From NCBI GenBank assembly GCA_001430745.1, contig KQ481938.1:2355674-2406523 (forward strand): a DNA stretch of 50,850 bases, given 5' to 3'. This DNA comes from Auxenochlorella pyrenoidosa. Taxonomy: Eukaryota; Chlorophyta; Trebouxiophyceae; Chlorellales; Chlorellaceae. The translations under genes and the position numbers were made by a program. Shown in pieces: positions 47,953 to 50,850 of this stretch. Below the pieces are notes generated by a model, which saw only the letters and a program-made list of their open reading frames with translations, was not told the origin of the DNA and made no database searches. Position 1 is the stretch's first letter. The number at the start of each line of letters is the position of its first letter.

Positions 47953-50850
47953 CTATGCAACCACAGCGTGCGTCTTCCCAACGTGTACAAGAAACCCGTC
48001 CTCTGGGTCCACCTGCAGCCCCGAAAGGAAGAAGAAGTGGAGAGCGGCTGTTGGCTCCAGTGGATGCAGGGCGAGGCCAGGGCAAGCACAGGGCGCTACA
48101 TGCAGCCCCGCGAGCTGCTGTGAGGCCGGCAATGACCTCCCCTGCCTGGCCTGCCCTATTCCACACACCTGGAAGGTGGGGTTGCACATGAAGGCAGAGT
48201 CCTGGCCCTCCAGCACCTGTGGATGCAGACCCAGGCGGGTGCCGGGCGTCAACCCGGCGACGAGAGGCGGGCGGAGCAGTGCTGCCGCCCGCCCTTGCTG
48301 CCTGCCAACACGCTGTGCACACTTCTCAAGGTGCTCCTTGACCGCCTCTTCAACCTCTTCCACACAATTGCACATGCTCCAATCCTCCAATCCCCCCACC
48401 TGCGCCTTGGGGCCGGTGAACCAGGTGCGGGCGCCCAGCTTCCCGGGGGCCCACCACCAGCCCATGGTGAACACTAGCACAATGCCCACCGCCACCCCGG
48501 CATAGTTGAGGTTGTCCTTGGTGACTGCGGGGGGTGGGTGGGGGTTGGGACCCATGGCAGTTCGAGGAGTGCTGCGCGCACACAGCTGCCTGCATCAGCA
48601 CTCATGCGACTCATTCGTGCAGGCCACAAGTGGATGATGACCAGAGAAGAGAATATCCCACGTGCAGGCAGGCAGCGCTGCAGCAGCAGAGCAAGGAGGC
48701 GATTGCAGGCGCACCCGGGTAGACGGTCGGCAGCACAAAGATTACGGTGACAAAGGCTACCCACAGCACCGAGATGGCGCCGATGAGGATGGAGAAGCGG
48801 CCCAGGTGGAAGGACCCCCGCACAAACGTCTTGCGCGCCTGCGGCAGGCAGGCGGGGAGAGCACAGCAGTGGTGAGGCCATGGGTCGGCAGGGAGTGAGC
48901 TGGTGGGGCGGCTGAAAGGCAGAGTGCGGAACACCATGGCAAGGATGCCCCCACCGGCAGCATGAACTGCCTGCCTTCTGGCCCTGCCCCTGTGCCCACA
49001 GCCCTCACAACTACGACCCCCACTATCCCCCAGCGTGCACCATGGTCTGGCATGCGCAGGAGAGATGCAAGCATGCACTGCTGCCAGCCTGGCCTGCCTG
49101 GAACCCACCACGGTGATCCTGAGGGCCACGGGCAGGACGTAGGAAATGTACAGGCCAATTGTAGCGATCGAGGTGACGGCTGTGAAGACCACGGTGGACT
49201 CGAGCATAGGCAGGCCCAGGATGAAGGCCTGGCCAGGGGTGCAGGAGGGAAGGAGCGGTGATGGCGTGGCAGCTGTGTGTTCGGTGGCGTCCCTGTTGAG
49301 CCGGCACAGCCAAGCAACACGCATTCTCTGCAAGCCCCTGTCTGCATGCTTGCGACCCCATGAGACCTTTGTTGTCAGGGCACCGATCCAGCCCAGCCCC
49401 TGCAGCCTGCTCCAACGCACCACCAGCGCGCAGAGCCACACGGCATTGACGGGGGTCTTGGTGTGGGGGTTGATGGAGTGCCACCAGCGGCTGCCGGGCA
49501 CGGCGCCGTCGCGCGAGAATGCGTACAGCATGCTGCGGGGGCACAGGGCAGCAGCAGAGCCCGGGCAGGCTTGGAGGCAATACGAGCCGCAGGGCGGGTC
49601 AACACTGGCGTGTGCACCGCGGCAGCAAAGCCCCGGATTGCAACACGACACAGCCCATGCCCAGGGCCCCCTTCACTCGGCACTTGCATGTGGCCCCACA
49701 CTGTGCGTATGCGTGCAGCGCTGCCCCCACCGCGAGTTGGAGGTGATGGAGGCCATGCCGCAGAAGAACTGGCCCAGCAGGGGGATGATCATGAGCGCGA
49801 TGCCGGGCTTGCCGCTGCCGCAGCGCGCCTCAAAGGCATCCCACACCACCTGCGAGCCAGGCATGCACAGCGCAGCGACTGATGCTCCAGAGCACCGCGC
49901 ACGGCTGGGCATGCCGCAGGCTCGCAGGCCAGAAGCTGGCGCACCAGCCTCAGGGGGACAGGGTTCCAGCCGCCAGAGCTGTGCAGTTGGGACCTGGCCC
50001 TGCAGCAGGCGCATGCCGGCGGCGGGTTGGCCTGCGCACCTGGGCGGAGGCATAGGCGCCTGCTGTCTCGGAATCGGGAGAAAATATGTTGTCGGGGTCC
50101 TGCAGTGCCCAGGGGCTGGGGCGGCTGGGTTGAGCACAGATGGCAGGCACCCGACCAACACTGCCAGAACAATGCAGAGCAGGCCATGCTGCAAAGCCAG
50201 GCAGTCCCAGCCCAGGGGGTGCGGGCTTTCACACACTGATGCTTGACAGCCTGAAGTTGGGGCCCCCTGCCCACCTGAATGCTGAAGGTAAGGGACAGCA
50301 AGTAGGCCCAGCCCACAAAGAAGGAGGCCACCACGGTCATGATGATGCCGTGGGGCCCCGACTTGGAGGCGTTCTGCGTGCCCAGTCGGTGAATGGAAGG
50401 CTAAGGGATGGCAGGCTTGAGCAGCAGACGCTGCAGCAACAGGCGTGCAAGCCCAGGCGAGCCCACAACCCCCAAACCACCCTGATCCAGCGCCTCAGTG
50501 AACGGGCTTGCCTTTGTCTCCTCCGTCATGTGGGCAGAGGCATCATAGCTGCAGGGAGGAGGAGGCAGCTCAAGATGGTCGCATGGTCGCGCATGGACAT
50601 CGCACGCCTCTCCACCTGGGCAATGCAGGCGGGCAGGCCGGCAGGCAAGCAGGTGGGCAGGCAGGTGGCCTGGCCCATGGCTGAACCAGCAGGCAGGCGG
50701 GCCAGTGCCGCCGGCACTTGCCCCGTCAGCGTGAACTGCGACATGAGCAGGCCCAGCAGGAAGATGAGGCCGCTGTTGGCGATGCCCACATCTGGCATGG
50801 GGCGGGTGGGGGGACAGAACTTGCTTCAATGGTGCCCTCAAGAGGGCATG
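47953..50850 (-). CDS. BAT1/GABA-permease-type amino acid transporter (APC family), 5' end beyond window
   Basis: APC-superfamily transporter similar to plant BAT1 and fungal UGA4-type permeases, moving amino acids or GABA across a membrane. Exons in reading order, approximate: 50740-50793 (DVGIANSGLIFLLGLLMSQF), 50512-50548 (YDASAHMTEETK, the family signature), 50270-50373 (NASKSGPHGIIMTVVASFFV), 50041-50101 (IFSPDSETAGAYASAQ), 49733-49853 (KPGIALMIIPLLGQFFCGMA), 49424-49531 (MLYAFSRDGAVPGSRWWHSI), 49109-49228 (LGLPMLESTVVFTAVTSIAT), 48717-48839 (VRGSFHLGRFSILIGAISVL) and 48300-48525 (NLNYAGVAVGIVLVFTMGWW, then ARTWFTGPK). Two short exons (EGQDSAFMCNPTFQ; VDPEDGFLVHVGKTHAVVA) end at TAG 47953-47955. 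The TEETK/NASKSG junction needs a GC donor. The tail after TGPK, with a charged helix EEVEEAVKEHLEKC, is longer than in plant BAT1. Substrate is not fixed by the sequence. Confidence 0.88.

Overview
The window is nuclear DNA of a green alga, most likely a Chlorella-clade trebouxiophyte. It is very GC-rich and gene-dense, with genes on both strands cut by many short introns of about 100-250 bases. Coding exons strongly prefer G or C at third positions. TGTAA, the usual green-algal poly(A) signal, follows several stop codons. The protein set (RHD3, PIG-T, GPC1, BAT1-type permease, nuclear YCF45/SPD1, MetAP2, RAD51) is that of a photosynthetic eukaryote. A run of 550 N shows it comes from a draft scaffold. 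The species is an inference.

Layout, left to right: 3' end of an RHD3/SEY1 ER-fusion GTPase (+, 167-1479); an unrecognised conserved-looking gene (-, 1793-3540); a secreted alpha/beta-hydrolase-like protein with a proline-rich hinge and a cysteine-rich tail (+, 4577-8584); a YCF45/SPD1 AAA-type ATPase (-, 10238-about 14409); the GPI-transamidase subunit PIG-T (+, 15301-18019); a small Lys/Ser-rich protein (+, 18442-19731); a COG0523/CobW GTPase with a C-terminal WW domain (-, 20735-23854); RAD51 (-, 24619-26957); glycerophosphocholine acyltransferase GPC1 (+, 27607-29426); a GT92-like glycosyltransferase (-, 30072-about 33299); methionine aminopeptidase 2 (-, 33945-38356, with the N gap inside one intron); an unrecognised protein (+, 39316-42019); a plant-type guanylate-binding protein (+, 42723-47274); and the 3' part of a BAT1/GABA-permease-type transporter (-, 47953 to beyond the right edge).

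The genes do not form one pathway. Several act in the endomembrane system (RHD3, PIG-T, GPC1, GT92, GBP-like), but that is common in any eukaryotic window. Exon boundaries were placed by hand from GT/GC...AG sites, reading phase and family similarity. Internal boundaries can be off by a few bases, and 5' ends are the weakest part.

The most interesting observations are: at least seven introns that need GC-AG splicing, all with the same (A/C)AG|GCAAG donor; the WW domain on a CobW-type metallochaperone; a 15-base microexon in the SPD1 homologue; the hydrolase with a wall-protein-like tail; and the unrecognised gene at 39316. No tRNA, rRNA, transposon or CRISPR was found.
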